Shown: positions 52,967 to 64,000, counted from the stretch's first letter. The stretch: 64,000 nucleotides of DNA from JAIUNP01 sp020161975 (GCA_036745275.1 DAIOGK010000019.1:1-64000), one strand, 5' to 3'. Program-made: numbers and translations. The notes: generated by a model not told the origin, from the sequence alone.

Positions 52967-54127
52967 TTAGAGCTTGCAGTCCTTTGCGTAGGAATCCTGC
53001 AACTTCTCGACGACCTTGCCGACGGTCTGGAGCGTGACCTTGCCGTCCGCACCCTTCACAGCCTTGACCTCGTACCAATCCTGAATCGGATGCTGGTTGG
53101 TGCCAAACTTGAAGTCGCCGCGCACGAGCTTGGCATCGGCCTTCAGCATTGCCTCCCGGAAAGGCTTCTCGTCGAGCTTGCCGCCGGTGGCCTTCAATGC
53201 CGCTCCGATCAGCAGGGCAGCGTCATAGCCCTGGCTGGCATAGACCGTGGGGTCGCGGTTGTACTTTTTGCGGAAGGCCTCGACGAAGGCCTTGTTCTGC
53301 GCATTCGGCAGGTCGGTGTTCCAATGCGTCGTTGCCGCCACGCCAACGGCTGCATCGCCCACCGCCGCCGCGATTTTCTGTTCCAGCGAGGGCGCCGCCA
53401 CCACCATCGGGATCTGATCCTTCAGGCCGGCCTGCTGCCACTGCTTGAGGAAGGCAATGCCCTGCCCGCCGGGATGGAACTGGAACACCGCATCAGGCTT
53501 GGCCGCGCGGATCTTCGCCATTTCGGCCGAGAAGTCGGTCTGATCAAGCGCGGTGTAGATTTCTTCGATGACTTCGCCGCCATAAAGGCGCTTGAAGCCG
53601 GCAATCGCATCCTTGCCAGCCTGATAGTTCGGCGCGAGTAGCACCATCTTCTTGTAGCCGAGCTTCTTGGCAAGCGCGCCGGCCGATTCGTGCAGATTGT
53701 CGTTCTGCCAGCTCGTCACGTAATAGTTGGCATTGCAGCCCTTGCCGGCGAAGTTCGACGGCCCTGCATTGGGGCTGACATAGATGCCGCCCGCTTCCAG
53801 AATGCCCGGCACCACCGCACCCGCGACGTTCGAGAAGATAATTCCCGAGAACAGCTTGATCTTGTCCGACTGCAGGAATTTTTCCGCGATCTGCTTGCCA
53901 TCGGCGGGCTTGAGTTTGTCATCCTCAACAATGACTTCCACCGGAACACCGCCAAGCTTGCCGCCTTCCTGGTCGACCGCCAGCTTGAATCCGTCGCGGG
54001 CATCCTCGCCAAGATAGCCCGCCGGCGTCGACAGCGTCGTGATGAAGCCGATTTTCACCTGCGCCATGGCCGGGCCGCACAGCGCCATCGCGGCAGCTCC
54101 CGCCAACATTAATGTCCTGAATGTCAT
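52967..54127 (-). CDS. Liv-type ABC transporter periplasmic binding protein
   Basis: The 386-residue type I periplasmic binding protein has a signal peptide (MTFRTLMLAGAAAMALCGPAMA, cleaved before QVK). The mature start KIGFITTLSTPAGYLGEDARDG and the later SPNAGPSNFAGKGCNANYYVTSWQND and GGQGIAFLKQWQQAGL are typical of the LivK/aromatic-acid-binding group rather than the classic leucine binder. With the hydrolase and flavin dehydrogenase nearby, the ligand may be an aromatic or cyclic carboxylate (inference). Confidence 0.83.
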   Translation of the reverse strand: MTFRTLMLAGAAAMALCGPAMAQVKIGFITTLSTPAGYLGEDARDGFKLAVDQEGGKLGGVPVEVIVEDDKLKPADGKQIAEKFLQSDKIKLFSGIIFSNVAGAVVPGILEAGGIYVSPNAGPSNFAGKGCNANYYVTSWQNDNLHESAGALAKKLGYKKMVLLAPNYQAGKDAIAGFKRLYGGEVIEEIYTALDQTDFSAEMAKIRAAKPDAVFQFHPGGQGIAFLKQWQQAGLKDQIPMVVAAPSLEQKIAAAVGDAAVGVAATTHWNTDLPNAQNKAFVEAFRKKYNRDPTVYASQGYDAALLIGAALKATGGKLDEKPFREAMLKADAKLVRGDFKFGTNQHPIQDWYEVKAVKGADGKVTLQTVGKVVEKLQDSYAKDCKL

Positions 54128-54180
54128 GGTTTTCCCTCCTGAGATACGCGCGCAGCCAGTTCTTCAGGGCTGACCCTTCA

Positions 54181-54198
54181 CGTCAAGACATATTGACG
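54181..54198 (-). promoter_or_regulatory. Inverted repeat upstream of the Liv-type binding protein
   Basis: CGTCAA at 54181-54186 and TTGACG at 54193-54198 form a perfect 6-bp inverted repeat with a 6-base spacer, about 55 bases upstream of the ATG. It is a plausible operator for the Liv operon; the binding factor is unknown. Confidence 0.35.
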
Positions 54199-54269
54199 CA
54201 AAGCCACGCATTTCAAAAGCCTGATAAAACAGATGAATTGATTGCCGTGTTCTATGAATGATGCCAGCG

Positions 54270-55982
54270 TCACACACCGGCAAGATGCCGCCCCGTCACC
54301 CAGCCGAAGGTGAGGATCGGCCCCAGCGTGATTCCCGCGCCGGGATAATTGCCTCCCATGATCGAGGCGCGGTCGTTGCCGGCGGCAAAAAGTCCGGGAA
54401 TGATTTCACCCGTTGCGGACAAAACCTCGCCCAGCGGCGTCGTGCGTAGTCCGTCGAAGGTGCCAAGATCACCCATGAACACCTTCACCGCGTAATAGGG
54501 CCCCTTGCCGATTGGCGCGACACAAGGATTCGGCTTCACCTCGGGATCGGCGAGATAGCGGTTGAATGCGGTCGTTCCGCGCCCGAACTGCCGATCCTCG
54601 CCCCGCTCCGCCCCGACATTGTACGTCCGCACGGTCTCTTCGAGGCCGGCAGGGTCGATGCCGCAGGCGCTCGCAAGATCGGCGAGCGTCTCGCCCTTCA
54701 TGAGGTAACCCCTGGCAATGAACGACGCGCGGGGCATCGGCGAGGGCTTCACATAGCCAAGCCCATACTTGCCTATGGTGGCATGGTCGCAGACGAGCCA
54801 CATCGCGGTTTCCGCCTGACCACGGCAGGCCTCGATCATCGCCGCCCCGACATCGTGATAGGATTCGCTCTCGTTGCAGAAGCGCCGGCCATTCTTCAGT
54901 ACACCGATGATTCCGGGCTTGTAGCGATCGAGCAGATGCGGAAACACGCCCGTGCGACCACCGGGGAGCGGTGCCTTCGACACCGGCATCCAGGCCGAGG
55001 TGCCGATAAACTGCAACGGCGCATCCCCACCAACGCTCTCTGCCAGCGCGATACCATCGCCGGTATTGCCCGCCGGCGTCGGCGAAACATGCTCACCGCC
55101 GGATTTGACATGGGCATAGGCCTTGGCCGTCCGTGCCGTATCATGCGGAAAGCCGCCCGCCGCCAGCACCACCCCGCGCCGGGCATGGATCGTCACACGC
55201 CTGCCGGCCATCTCGACCACAGCCCCCGCGACGCGTCCATCGGCATCGCGGACGAGTTCGCGCGCTGGCGTATCGGTATGGATCGGAATGCCGAGATCAA
55301 ACGCCGACTTGGCGAGCCGCGCAGCCAGCGCATTGCCCGAGGTGACATTCGTGCCCCGGCCATAGAACGCCAGTTCCTTCACGTGCACGGCAAGGCGCCT
55401 TGCTACATAGAGAAACGAGGTCAACGACTTGGTCGCATTGAAGAAATGCTTCAGATCCGCATTCGAGGAATTGAACATCATGCCGATGAAGGTGATCGTC
55501 TCCAGCGGCGGACGCAGCCGGTTCATATCCTTGCCCAGCGCCCGGATGTCGAACGACTTTGCGAGGATGGAGCGCCCCACATTCACCCCGCCCGGCTGGT
55601 CGGGATGATAATCGGGATAGAGCGTCGGCACGAAGGCAACCGAGGTTTCCTTTTCGAACCACGCCACCGCTTCGGGCGCATTGTCGAGAAACACTTTCAC
55701 CGCCGCAGGATCATAGAAATTGCCCGTTTCCGCCCGGAAATAGGTCTCGACCGCAGCGCGGTTGTCAGACGGATTGGCGGCCACATTGTAGCTTGACCCC
55801 GGCACCCAGAGGACGCCGCCAGAAAACGCCGTCGTGCCGCCGAACACCGGCTCCTTCTCGACGACGATCACATCAAGGCCATGCTTCTTTGCCGTGACGG
55901 CGGTTGCAAGGCCACCTGCACCCGAACCGATCACCAGAACATCGGTCTCAAGCCCCGCGTCCTTCATGTCCGTATCCGCCAT
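54270..55982 (-). CDS. FAD-dependent dehydrogenase (3-ketosteroid dehydrogenase / fumarate reductase type)
   Basis: The 570-residue flavoprotein has an N-terminal dinucleotide-binding motif DVLVIGSGAGGLATAVTAKKHGLDVIVVEK (about 15-44), GGTTAFSGGVLWVPGS near 48, and a C-terminal FAD-closing motif GLFAAGNDRASIMGGNYPGAG near 535. Family members dehydrogenate 3-ketosteroids or reduce enoates in the cytoplasm. It is upstream of and co-oriented with the Liv operon, with a 142-base gap. Substrate unknown; steroid or cyclic-acid catabolism are options. Confidence 0.8.
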   Translation of the reverse strand: MADTDMKDAGLETDVLVIGSGAGGLATAVTAKKHGLDVIVVEKEPVFGGTTAFSGGVLWVPGSSYNVAANPSDNRAAVETYFRAETGNFYDPAAVKVFLDNAPEAVAWFEKETSVAFVPTLYPDYHPDQPGGVNVGRSILAKSFDIRALGKDMNRLRPPLETITFIGMMFNSSNADLKHFFNATKSLTSFLYVARRLAVHVKELAFYGRGTNVTSGNALAARLAKSAFDLGIPIHTDTPARELVRDADGRVAGAVVEMAGRRVTIHARRGVVLAAGGFPHDTARTAKAYAHVKSGGEHVSPTPAGNTGDGIALAESVGGDAPLQFIGTSAWMPVSKAPLPGGRTGVFPHLLDRYKPGIIGVLKNGRRFCNESESYHDVGAAMIEACRGQAETAMWLVCDHATIGKYGLGYVKPSPMPRASFIARGYLMKGETLADLASACGIDPAGLEETVRTYNVGAERGEDRQFGRGTTAFNRYLADPEVKPNPCVAPIGKGPYYAVKVFMGDLGTFDGLRTTPLGEVLSATGEIIPGLFAAGNDRASIMGGNYPGAGITLGPILTFGWVTGRHLAGV

Positions 55983-56102
55983 TTAGCCCCCCCAAAATGC
56001 TGGCGAGGACCGTTCCCCGATCCCGCGCGACAAGCCCGGACAGACCAGCGCCCTGCCCCTGAAACACCTAGGGCCAGCAAACGTCTCTAGCAACAAATTT
56101 AT

Positions 56103-56164
56103 TTCCAAAATGGAATACAAATCCAGTTATAAAATCCCCGTCATTCCTGTCAGTTGTCATACAG
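56103..56164 (+). promoter_or_regulatory. Operator region upstream of idnO-like gene
   Basis: The divergent gap 55983-56229 contains TTCCA-AAA-TGGAA at 56103-56115 (5-bp inverted repeat) in an AT-rich stretch, and TTGTCATACAG at 56154-56164, which fits the FadR-type TNGTNNNACNA consensus except for the last base. Both are placed to regulate the sugar-acid genes to the right. Confidence 0.4.
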
Positions 56165-56229
56165 CCTTGCCGCCCTGCCTGCCCGATGCTACGCCAAACG
56201 CTGGACGCACTGGCAGGAGACGACCGGAA

Positions 56230-56997
56230 ATGAGCACCACTCTGTTTGATCTGAGCGGACGTACGGCATTGATCACCGGCTCCTCCCGCGGATTGGGCCG
56301 CGCGATTGCCGAGGGATTGGGTCGGGCGGGCGCAAGACTGCTGATCAACGGCACAACCACCGTGGGCGTGAACGCCGCCGTTGCCGAAATGCAGTCGTCC
56401 GGCCTCAATGCCGAGGGGGTCGTGTTCAACGTTACGGACGAGGCGGCAATCGTATCGGCGTTCAATGCCCTCGATGCCCGTGACATTGCCGTCGATATCC
56501 TCGTCAACAACGCCGGAATCCAGTTCCGCAAGCCGATGGTGGACCTTGATACGGCGGATTGGCAGCGGGTGATTGATGTCAACCTGACCAGCGCCTTCGT
56601 GATCGGCCGCGAGGCAGCGCGCCGGATGATCCCGCGCGGACACGGCAAGATCATCAACATCGGCTCGCTGACCAGTGCCCTTGCCCGCGCAACGGTCGCG
56701 CCCTACACGGTCGCCAAGGGCGGCATCAAGCTGCTGACCCAGGCGATGACCGCCGAATGGGCGATCCACGGCATTCAGGCCAACGCCATCGGCCCCGGCT
56801 ACATGCTGACCGACATGAACGAGGCGCTGATCAACAACCCGGACTTCGATGCCTGGGTGAAGGGCCGCACACCGGCCAAGCGCTGGGGCAAGCCGGAGGA
56901 ACTGGTCGGCACCGCCGTCTTCCTCGCTTCCTCCGCCTCCAATTATGTGTCCGGCCAGATCATCTATGTCGATGGCGGCATGATTTCCGTTCTTTGA
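56230..56997 (+). CDS. SDR dehydrogenase, gluconate 5-dehydrogenase (IdnO) type
   Basis: The 255-residue classical SDR has ALITGSSRGLGRAIAEGLGRAGA near residue 13, NNAG near 91, Ser in IGSLTS near 142 and YTVAKGG (Tyr-x3-Lys) near 156. The sequence resembles gluconate 5-dehydrogenases, which interconvert 5-ketogluconate and gluconate. I chose the ATG at 56230, preceded by a GGAGACGACCGGAA purine stretch. It is followed 20 bases later by the idonate dehydrogenase-like gene, as in idonate pathways. Confidence 0.8.
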   Translation: MSTTLFDLSGRTALITGSSRGLGRAIAEGLGRAGARLLINGTTTVGVNAAVAEMQSSGLNAEGVVFNVTDEAAIVSAFNALDARDIAVDILVNNAGIQFRKPMVDLDTADWQRVIDVNLTSAFVIGREAARRMIPRGHGKIINIGSLTSALARATVAPYTVAKGGIKLLTQAMTAEWAIHGIQANAIGPGYMLTDMNEALINNPDFDAWVKGRTPAKRWGKPEELVGTAVFLASSASNYVSGQIIYVDGGMISVL

Positions 56998-57017
56998 TCG
57001 ACTGACAGGAGAGCGCC

Positions 57018-58061
57018 ATGAAGGCCGTCGTGCTCCACACCGCCCGTGACCTTCGGGTCGAGCGCTTTTTTGATGACCCCGCAGCGATTGCGGCGGGCCA
57101 GGTGCGGGTGCGAATGGCCGCCGGCGGCATCTGCGGCTCGGACCTGCACTATTACAACCACGGCGGCTTCGGCGTCGTGCGCGTGAAGCAGCCGATGGCG
57201 CTCGGCCACGAGGCTTCGGGCACGGTTGAAGCGGTCGGCGAAGGCGTCACCGGCGTGAAGGTGGGCGATCTGGTCGCGGTCAACCCCTCCTCGCCGTGTG
57301 GCGCGTGCGAATATTGCCTGCGCGGATTGCAGCGTCATTGCGAGAACATGCTGTTCAACGGCAGCGCGATGCGCTTTCCCCATGTGCAGGGACTGTTCCG
57401 CGAGGTGATCGATGTGCCGGCTGACCGCGCCTTCGTGATGCCAGCCGGCGTCAGGCCGGAATTTGCCGCGATGTGCGAGCCTTTGTCGGTCTGCCTGCAT
57501 GCGGTCAATCAGGCCGGGGATATCCGGGACCAGTCGGTGCTGGTTTCTGGCTGCGGCCCAATCGGCATTCTCACCATCGTCGCGGCAAAGCTCGCTGGTG
57601 CCGGCCGCATCATCGCAACGGACCTGACGCCCCATTCGCTGGATGTCGCGAAGCGCCACGGCGCCGATGTCTGCATCAATGTCGGCGCCGGCGGCGATCC
57701 GCTGGCGGAATACAAGGCGGGGCGCGGCATGCTTGATGTCGCTTTCGAATGCTCCGGCGCCGCCCCTGCGGTTGCCGGCGCGGTGATGACGCTGCGCCCG
57801 CGTGGCCGCATGGTGCTGGTGGGCAATGGTGGCGATGCGGCGGTACCGGTCAGCACCATCGTTGCGCGCGAGATCAATATCACCGGCACCTTCCGCTTTG
57901 ATGTCGAGTTCGCCGAAGCGGCCCGGCTGATCGGTTCGGGCGCGGTGGATATGGCCGGCATCGTCTCGGCCGTCTACCCGATGCAGGATGCCATCGCCGC
58001 TTTCGAACTCGCCTCGGACCGGACGCGCGCAACCAAGGTGGTCATCAATCTGAGACCATAG
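57018..58061 (+). CDS. L-idonate 5-dehydrogenase-like zinc alcohol dehydrogenase
   Basis: The 347-residue MDR enzyme has catalytic zinc ligands in GGICGSDLHYY (Cys near 38) and GHEASG (His near 63), structural zinc Cys in CGACEYCLRGLQRHC (near 95-109), and a cofactor motif GCGPIGILT near 175. It resembles IdnD, which oxidises L-idonate to 5-ketogluconate, or other polyol dehydrogenases. The GACAGGAGAG ribosome-binding site lies before the ATG. It is co-transcribed with the IdnO-like gene. Confidence 0.82.
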   Translation: MKAVVLHTARDLRVERFFDDPAAIAAGQVRVRMAAGGICGSDLHYYNHGGFGVVRVKQPMALGHEASGTVEAVGEGVTGVKVGDLVAVNPSSPCGACEYCLRGLQRHCENMLFNGSAMRFPHVQGLFREVIDVPADRAFVMPAGVRPEFAAMCEPLSVCLHAVNQAGDIRDQSVLVSGCGPIGILTIVAAKLAGAGRIIATDLTPHSLDVAKRHGADVCINVGAGGDPLAEYKAGRGMLDVAFECSGAAPAVAGAVMTLRPRGRMVLVGNGGDAAVPVSTIVAREINITGTFRFDVEFAEAARLIGSGAVDMAGIVSAVYPMQDAIAAFELASDRTRATKVVINLRP

Positions 58062-58080
58062 CGCTCAGGATTGCCGCCCC

Positions 58081-60219
<2,139 letters not shown>

Positions 60220-60353
60220 GCAGGAAATCCGAAATTGAGGCCCGGCCAGAATGCGGCGACCACTTTGACGGAGCAAGCACGCCCGGCGCCAAATTCGGGT
60301 TCTCTTTGACGGAAATCGCCCCGAAGGTCAAGGAATCCGGTCAATACTCAGCG

Positions 60354-61235
60354 TCACCCCGCATAACGCGGCTGCGGCAGCCCGGTGACGCCAAGGCCGT
60401 GGACCGCGAACAACCCGCCGGCATTCGGCTGACGCGCTTCAGTGCCCGGCGTCAGCCCTGCGGCGAGGCTGGTGACATAGAGGATGTCGAGTTTCGGCCC
60501 GCCGAACCATGGCCGCGAGGGCTTTTCGCACGGCATGTCGATTACCCGGTCAACGACGCCCGTCGGCGTGATGCGATAGAGTTGCCAGCCGCCGACCCCC
60601 GCCATCCAGTAACAGCCATCCGCATCCACCGTCGCGCCATCGGGCCGGCCCGCCACCTGCCGCGTATCGAAAAACACGCGGCGCTCACCGGGGGTGCCGG
60701 TAGCGGGGTCATAGTCGCAGGCCCAGATGGTGCGCACGCCGGGGTTGGAATCGGCGAGGTACATGGTCCGCCCGTCCGGACTGAAAGAGAGACCGTTGGT
60801 GGTGAAAATGCCGTCCCAGAAGGCCGTGACGCGGCCATCACCGTCGAGCCGGTAGAAGGTGCCCGTCGGTTCGGGCGGCCCCTGCCGCTTCATCGTGCCG
60901 AGCCAGAACCGCCCCTGCCGGTCCACGACGCCATCGTTGAAGCGATTGCCGGGCAGATGCGCCTCGGGATGCGCAATGACCTGCCGCGCACCGGTCGCTA
61001 GGTTCACACGCGTGATACCGGAGGTGAGTGCCAGCACAGGATCGCCGGACCGATCAAGCGCAAGGCAGCCCAGCGGTTCGTTGAACGCCCATTGCGCCAG
61101 CCGCCCGTCTTTCAGGCGATAGAGGATGCCCGCCGGAATATCGACAAAATGGAGAGCCTGCGTTGCTTCGTCCCAGAAAGCGCCCTCGCCCACCTCGGAT
61201 TTGAGGTCGCAGATGCAAGTGATTTCAACGGCCAT
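60354..61235 (-). CDS. SMP-30/gluconolactonase family lactonase
   Basis: The 293-residue six-bladed propeller of the SMP-30/LRE family has metal-ligand patterns GEGAFWDEATQALHFVDI near residue 15, RFNDGVVDRQGRFWLGTM near 98, TTNGLSFSPDGRTMYLADS near 143, and GRPDGATVDADGCYWMA near 193. It hydrolyses sugar lactones to aldonic acids. I chose the ATG at 61235, which overlaps the mannonate dehydratase gene by 11 bases, so the two are coupled. It supplies an aldonate to the neighbouring dehydratase or dehydrogenases. Confidence 0.83.
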   Translation of the reverse strand: MAVEITCICDLKSEVGEGAFWDEATQALHFVDIPAGILYRLKDGRLAQWAFNEPLGCLALDRSGDPVLALTSGITRVNLATGARQVIAHPEAHLPGNRFNDGVVDRQGRFWLGTMKRQGPPEPTGTFYRLDGDGRVTAFWDGIFTTNGLSFSPDGRTMYLADSNPGVRTIWACDYDPATGTPGERRVFFDTRQVAGRPDGATVDADGCYWMAGVGGWQLYRITPTGVVDRVIDMPCEKPSRPWFGGPKLDILYVTSLAAGLTPGTEARQPNAGGLFAVHGLGVTGLPQPRYAG

Positions 61236-62208
61236 GTTCGGCCTCCGCTGCCTGAATGAGAGCCCTGATGTAGCCATATCCGAAGGCGAAGGCGACGCCG
61301 CGCTCATTCGGCCCGCTGATATGTGGCATGTGGTCGGGCATGAACATGTAGGGGTAGCCACAGGCACGGTAGGCCTTCATGCTTTCCCACATATCCATGC
61401 TGCCCTCTTCGGGGAAGGTCTCGCGGAACGAGAGCCTGCCCCCCGCGATATTGCGGAAATGGATATTGAACAGCTTGCCACGCGTGCCGAACCAGCGGAT
61501 CACGTCGAAAATCTCGCGCGCCGGATCCTCCAGCATCTCGCCGACCGTACCCTGGCAGAAGTTGAGCCCGTGAAACGCGCTCTCCCGCATCATCACAAAC
61601 TTTTGAAGCCCCTCGACCGTGCCCAGAACCCGCGTCACACCCTTGTAGCCCGGCGGCGTATAGGGGTCATGCGGATGGCAGGCGAGGCGCACACGGTATT
61701 CTTCAGCCACCGGCACGACCCGCTCCAGAAAATAGTCGATCCGCTCCCAGTTCGTATCCGCATCCAGAACGCCGGCGAGGCCGGGCGGAGCGGATTGGTC
61801 AGCAAGGTCCCAGCGAAAGGCTTCAGCCTGCGCACCACCGCGGCCCGCCTCCATCGGCGTGCGTGGAATGCCAATGATGTTGAGGTTGTATTTTGCCGCG
61901 GGAATGCCGGCGCGGGAAATATTTCGGATGAGGTTGCAGATGGAATCAATCTGCCGGTCGCGGTCCGGTCCGGCCGTGAGAATATCCGGGCTCTGCCCCT
62001 GCTCGATCGGTCGCGAGGACAGGGGAAGCTGCACCATATCATGCACGAGGCCGTAGGATTCGATCGTCTCCCGCAGACGCAGCAGGTCGTCGAGCGTCCA
62101 GTCATGCGGATTGCCCGCCGGGTCCTGGCAAAGATGCGTGATCCCAAGCTGCGCCCAGACCTCGAAATCCGTCTCATCGCGCGCCTGAAGCTGGGTCCCA
62201 AGCTTCAT
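61225..62208 (-). CDS. Mannonate dehydratase-like (UxuA family)
   Basis: The 327-residue TIM-barrel enzyme of the UxuA/xylose-isomerase-like superfamily starts MKLGTQLQARDETD. It has LACHPHDPYTPPGYKG near residue 177, GLNFCQGTVGEM near 217, FNIHFRNIAGG near 245 and FMPDHMPHI near 287, matching metal-binding regions of mannonate dehydratases, which turn D-mannonate into 2-keto-3-deoxygluconate. It is divergent from the binding-protein gene at 62299. Confidence 0.8.
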   Translation of the reverse strand: MKLGTQLQARDETDFEVWAQLGITHLCQDPAGNPHDWTLDDLLRLRETIESYGLVHDMVQLPLSSRPIEQGQSPDILTAGPDRDRQIDSICNLIRNISRAGIPAAKYNLNIIGIPRTPMEAGRGGAQAEAFRWDLADQSAPPGLAGVLDADTNWERIDYFLERVVPVAEEYRVRLACHPHDPYTPPGYKGVTRVLGTVEGLQKFVMMRESAFHGLNFCQGTVGEMLEDPAREIFDVIRWFGTRGKLFNIHFRNIAGGRLSFRETFPEEGSMDMWESMKAYRACGYPYMFMPDHMPHISGPNERGVAFAFGYGYIRALIQAAEAEHGR

Positions 62209-62246
62209 TTAAAATCTCCAAATATGAGAAAATTGCCCGTTGCAGG

Positions 62247-62257
62247 TTGTATGATGT
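62247..62257. promoter_or_regulatory. GntR/FadR-like half site in uxuA / binding-protein gap
   Basis: TTGTATGATGT in the 90-base divergent gap matches one half of the TTGT-n3-ACAA pattern seen at 47702 and 56154. It sits where it could act on both the mannonate dehydratase and the solute-binding protein gene. Confidence 0.3.
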
Positions 62258-62298
62258 CTGTCTAGTCTTCCGCAAACAAAATTCACCGGGAGGAGCAC

Positions 62299-64000
62299 AT
62301 GCAGATGAAATGTAAGGATGGCGCCCGTATCGGCGTTGCGATTCTGGCGGGCAGCCTGCTGGCAAGCACCGCGCTGGCCCAGAAGGCCACAGGCGAAGCC
62401 CCTGCCCTTGCCGCCCTGGTCAAGGAAGGCAAGCTGCCACCTGTGGCCGAACGCGTGGGGTCGGAGCCGGAAATCATCAAGCCACTGCAAAGCATCGGCA
62501 AATACGGCGGGCAAATCCGCTTCGGCCTGCGTGGCTCTTCTGACTATAATAACATCCTGCGCATGGTTTCCTCGCAGGGGCTGGTGCGCTGGGACCTCGG
62601 CTACACCACGGTGATCCCGAACGTCGCCCGGGCGATTGATGTGACCCCGGATGCGAAGGTCTTCACCTTCACCCTGCGCAAGGGCATGAAGTGGTCGGAC
62701 GGAAAGCCGTTTACGGCCGATGACGTGATGTTCAACATGAACGACATCGTGCTGGCCGCTGCGCTCGCGCCGGTCAGCCCACGCTATTCTGCCGGCGGCA
62801 AACCGGTGGTGGTCGAGAAGGTCAATGACGAGACGGTGAAATTCACCTTCACCGAACCCTATGGGGATTTCCTCGCCGAACTCGCCTCCCCGCTCGGCCA
62901 GAACCCTGTGCTCTATGCGAAGCACTACTGCGCGCAGTTCCTGCCCAAGTACAATCCGAAGATTGACGAACTCGTCAAAGCCAACAACCAGACCGACTGG
63001 AAGGGCCTGTTCCAGTCCAAATGCGGCGATCTCGAAATTTCCGCCCGCTGGGGCAATCCCGAGCGTCCCACCCTCGATCCCTGGGTGATCAAGGAGCCCT
63101 ACGTCGGCGGCGCCACCCGCGTCGTTCTCGACCGCAACCCCTACTTCTGGCAGATCGACACGGCGGGCAATCAGTTGCCCTACATCAACGAGCTTGTTGC
63201 CCCCATCGCCCAGGATGTGGAAAGCCTGATCCTCGACGCCATCGGCGGCAAGATCGACTTCCAGCTTCGCCATCTCGACGCGCCGGCCAACCGCCCGGTT
63301 CTCGCCCAGAATCGTGAGAAGGGTCGCTATGAGTTCTGGACGGCGAATGCGCCGGGCGGCTCGAACATGGTGATCGACTTCAACCTGACCCACAAGAACC
63401 CCGAACTCCGGGAGCTCTTCAACATCAAGGACTTCCGCGTTGCCCTCTCGGTCGGCATGGACCGCAAGGAGATCATCGAGACCGCGCTTCTGGGACAGGG
63501 CAAGCCCTGGCATCAGGGCCCATGGGAGGGCCACCCGAACTTCCACAAGCGGATTTCCACCCAGAACCTCGACTTTGACCCCGCCAAGGCCAATGCCCTG
63601 CTGGACAAGATCGGCCTGAAGGAGCGCGGCCCGGACGGGATGCGCATGTGGAAGGGCAAACCGCTGAAGTTCAAGATCGACGTGATCCCCACGCTGCAAC
63701 CCGAGCAGGTGGACATGTTGCAGATCATCAAGCGGCAATGGGCGAAGATCGGCATCGACATGGATGTGAACTCGCTCGAGCGCACATTCTTCTATGAGCG
63801 CACCTCGAACGCCAACGACCATGATGCCGCCGTCTGGGGCGGTCAGGGCTCGTGGGTGCCGGGCGACATTCCCCAGCAGATCGTGCCGGTCCACCATGAC
63901 AGCCGCTGGGGCATCCCGTGGGTGAACTGGTACAAGAGCGGCGGCAAGCAGGGCGAGGAACCGCCAGCGTCGGTCAAGGAGCGCATGAAGCTCTATGATC
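62299..64000 (+). CDS. ABC transporter solute-binding protein, family 5 (3' end outside window)
   Basis: An open frame starts with ATG at 62299 (GGGAGGAGC upstream) and runs to the right edge, 567 codons so far, without a stop. It begins with a signal peptide (MQMKCKDGARIGVAILAGSL...ALA, cleaved before QKATG). The body matches the peptide/nickel/opine family: PNVARAIDVTPDAKVFTFTL and WSDGKPFTADDVMFNMND near 110-150, FRVALSVGMDRKEI near 385. Family members bind peptides but also many oligosaccharides and sugar acids. Next to uxuA and a lactonase, a sugar-derived ligand is likely (inference). Permease and ATPase genes probably follow beyond the window. Confidence 0.85.
   Translation, partial: MQMKCKDGARIGVAILAGSLLASTALAQKATGEAPALAALVKEGKLPPVAERVGSEPEIIKPLQSIGKYGGQIRFGLRGSSDYNNILRMVSSQGLVRWDLGYTTVIPNVARAIDVTPDAKVFTFTLRKGMKWSDGKPFTADDVMFNMNDIVLAAALAPVSPRYSAGGKPVVVEKVNDETVKFTFTEPYGDFLAELASPLGQNPVLYAKHYCAQFLPKYNPKIDELVKANNQTDWKGLFQSKCGDLEISARWGNPERPTLDPWVIKEPYVGGATRVVLDRNPYFWQIDTAGNQLPYINELVAPIAQDVESLILDAIGGKIDFQLRHLDAPANRPVLAQNREKGRYEFWTANAPGGSNMVIDFNLTHKNPELRELFNIKDFRVALSVGMDRKEIIETALLGQGKPWHQGPWEGHPNFHKRISTQNLDFDPAKANALLDKIGLKERGPDGMRMWKGKPLKFKIDVIPTLQPEQVDMLQIIKRQWAKIGIDMDVNSLERTFFYERTSNANDHDAAVWGGQGSWVPGDIPQQIVPVHHDSRWGIPWVNWYKSGGKQGEEPPASVKERMKLYD

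Noticed and set aside
62209..63897. A 562-codon open frame on the minus strand at the right end
   Set aside because: It is antisense to the family 5 solute-binding protein, whose plus-strand frame has a signal peptide, a ribosome-binding site and clear family motifs. The minus frame has no domain and its composition is that of a high-GC shadow.

Overview
This is 64 kb of high-GC chromosomal DNA from an alphaproteobacterium, most likely Hyphomicrobiales (Rhizobiales). The evidence is the alphaproteobacterial form of AspRS, an Frc-type sugar ABC operon with a divergent ROK regulator as in rhizobia, a Liv transporter operon, and tight operons with many 4-base ATGA overlaps. The genus cannot be fixed from the sequence. 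No tRNA, rRNA, CRISPR array or insertion sequence was seen.

Regions. (1) 1-2258: the start of rplL, then rplJ with a long leader, a family 2 glycosyltransferase and a GC-rich palindromic intergenic element. (2) 2259-4127: aspS, which carries an AT-rich internal patch. (3) 4268-33073: a large surface-polysaccharide locus. It holds five more glycosyltransferases, a UDP-sugar 6-dehydrogenase, a methyltransferase, an exported transglutaminase-like protein, a large M10/RTX metalloprotease, an acyl module (LuxC, LuxE, AMP-ligase, ACP, ketoreductase), a WbmS-like deacetylase, an LpxD-like acyltransferase, two asparagine-synthase-type amidotransferases, a phage-tail-like DUF2793/C1q protein, a Wzm/Wzt exporter and two epimerases. 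The content suggests an ABC-exported glycan with uronic acid or uronamide residues and acyl decoration. (4) 33158-37739: ROK regulator and divergent frcBCA-like operon, with a perfect inverted-repeat operator and a terminator-like hairpin after frcB. (5) 37861-45850: a three-gene operon in which two exported MORN-repeat proteins flank a 1428-residue TIR / nSTAND1 ATPase / single membrane span / beta-propeller protein. This is the best candidate for an undescribed system. The two MORN genes share 598 identical bases but have divergent C-terminal halves, one of them strikingly AT-rich. (6) 45844-47571: an exported MEMO1-like plus CapA-like fusion. (7) 47745-55982: an apionate oxidoisomerase-like enzyme, an alpha/beta hydrolase, a complete livKHMGF-type ABC operon and an FAD dehydrogenase. 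(8) 56230-64000: sugar-acid catabolism (idnO/idnD-like, SMP-30 lactonase, mannonate dehydratase, and a family 5 solute-binding protein that runs off the end), interrupted by the radical SAM gene ygiQ.

The polysaccharide genes appear to make, decorate and export one surface glycan. The sugar-acid genes share GntR/FadR-like sites. The TIR operon looks inserted behind the frc transporter, where rhizobia usually have a sugar kinase gene.
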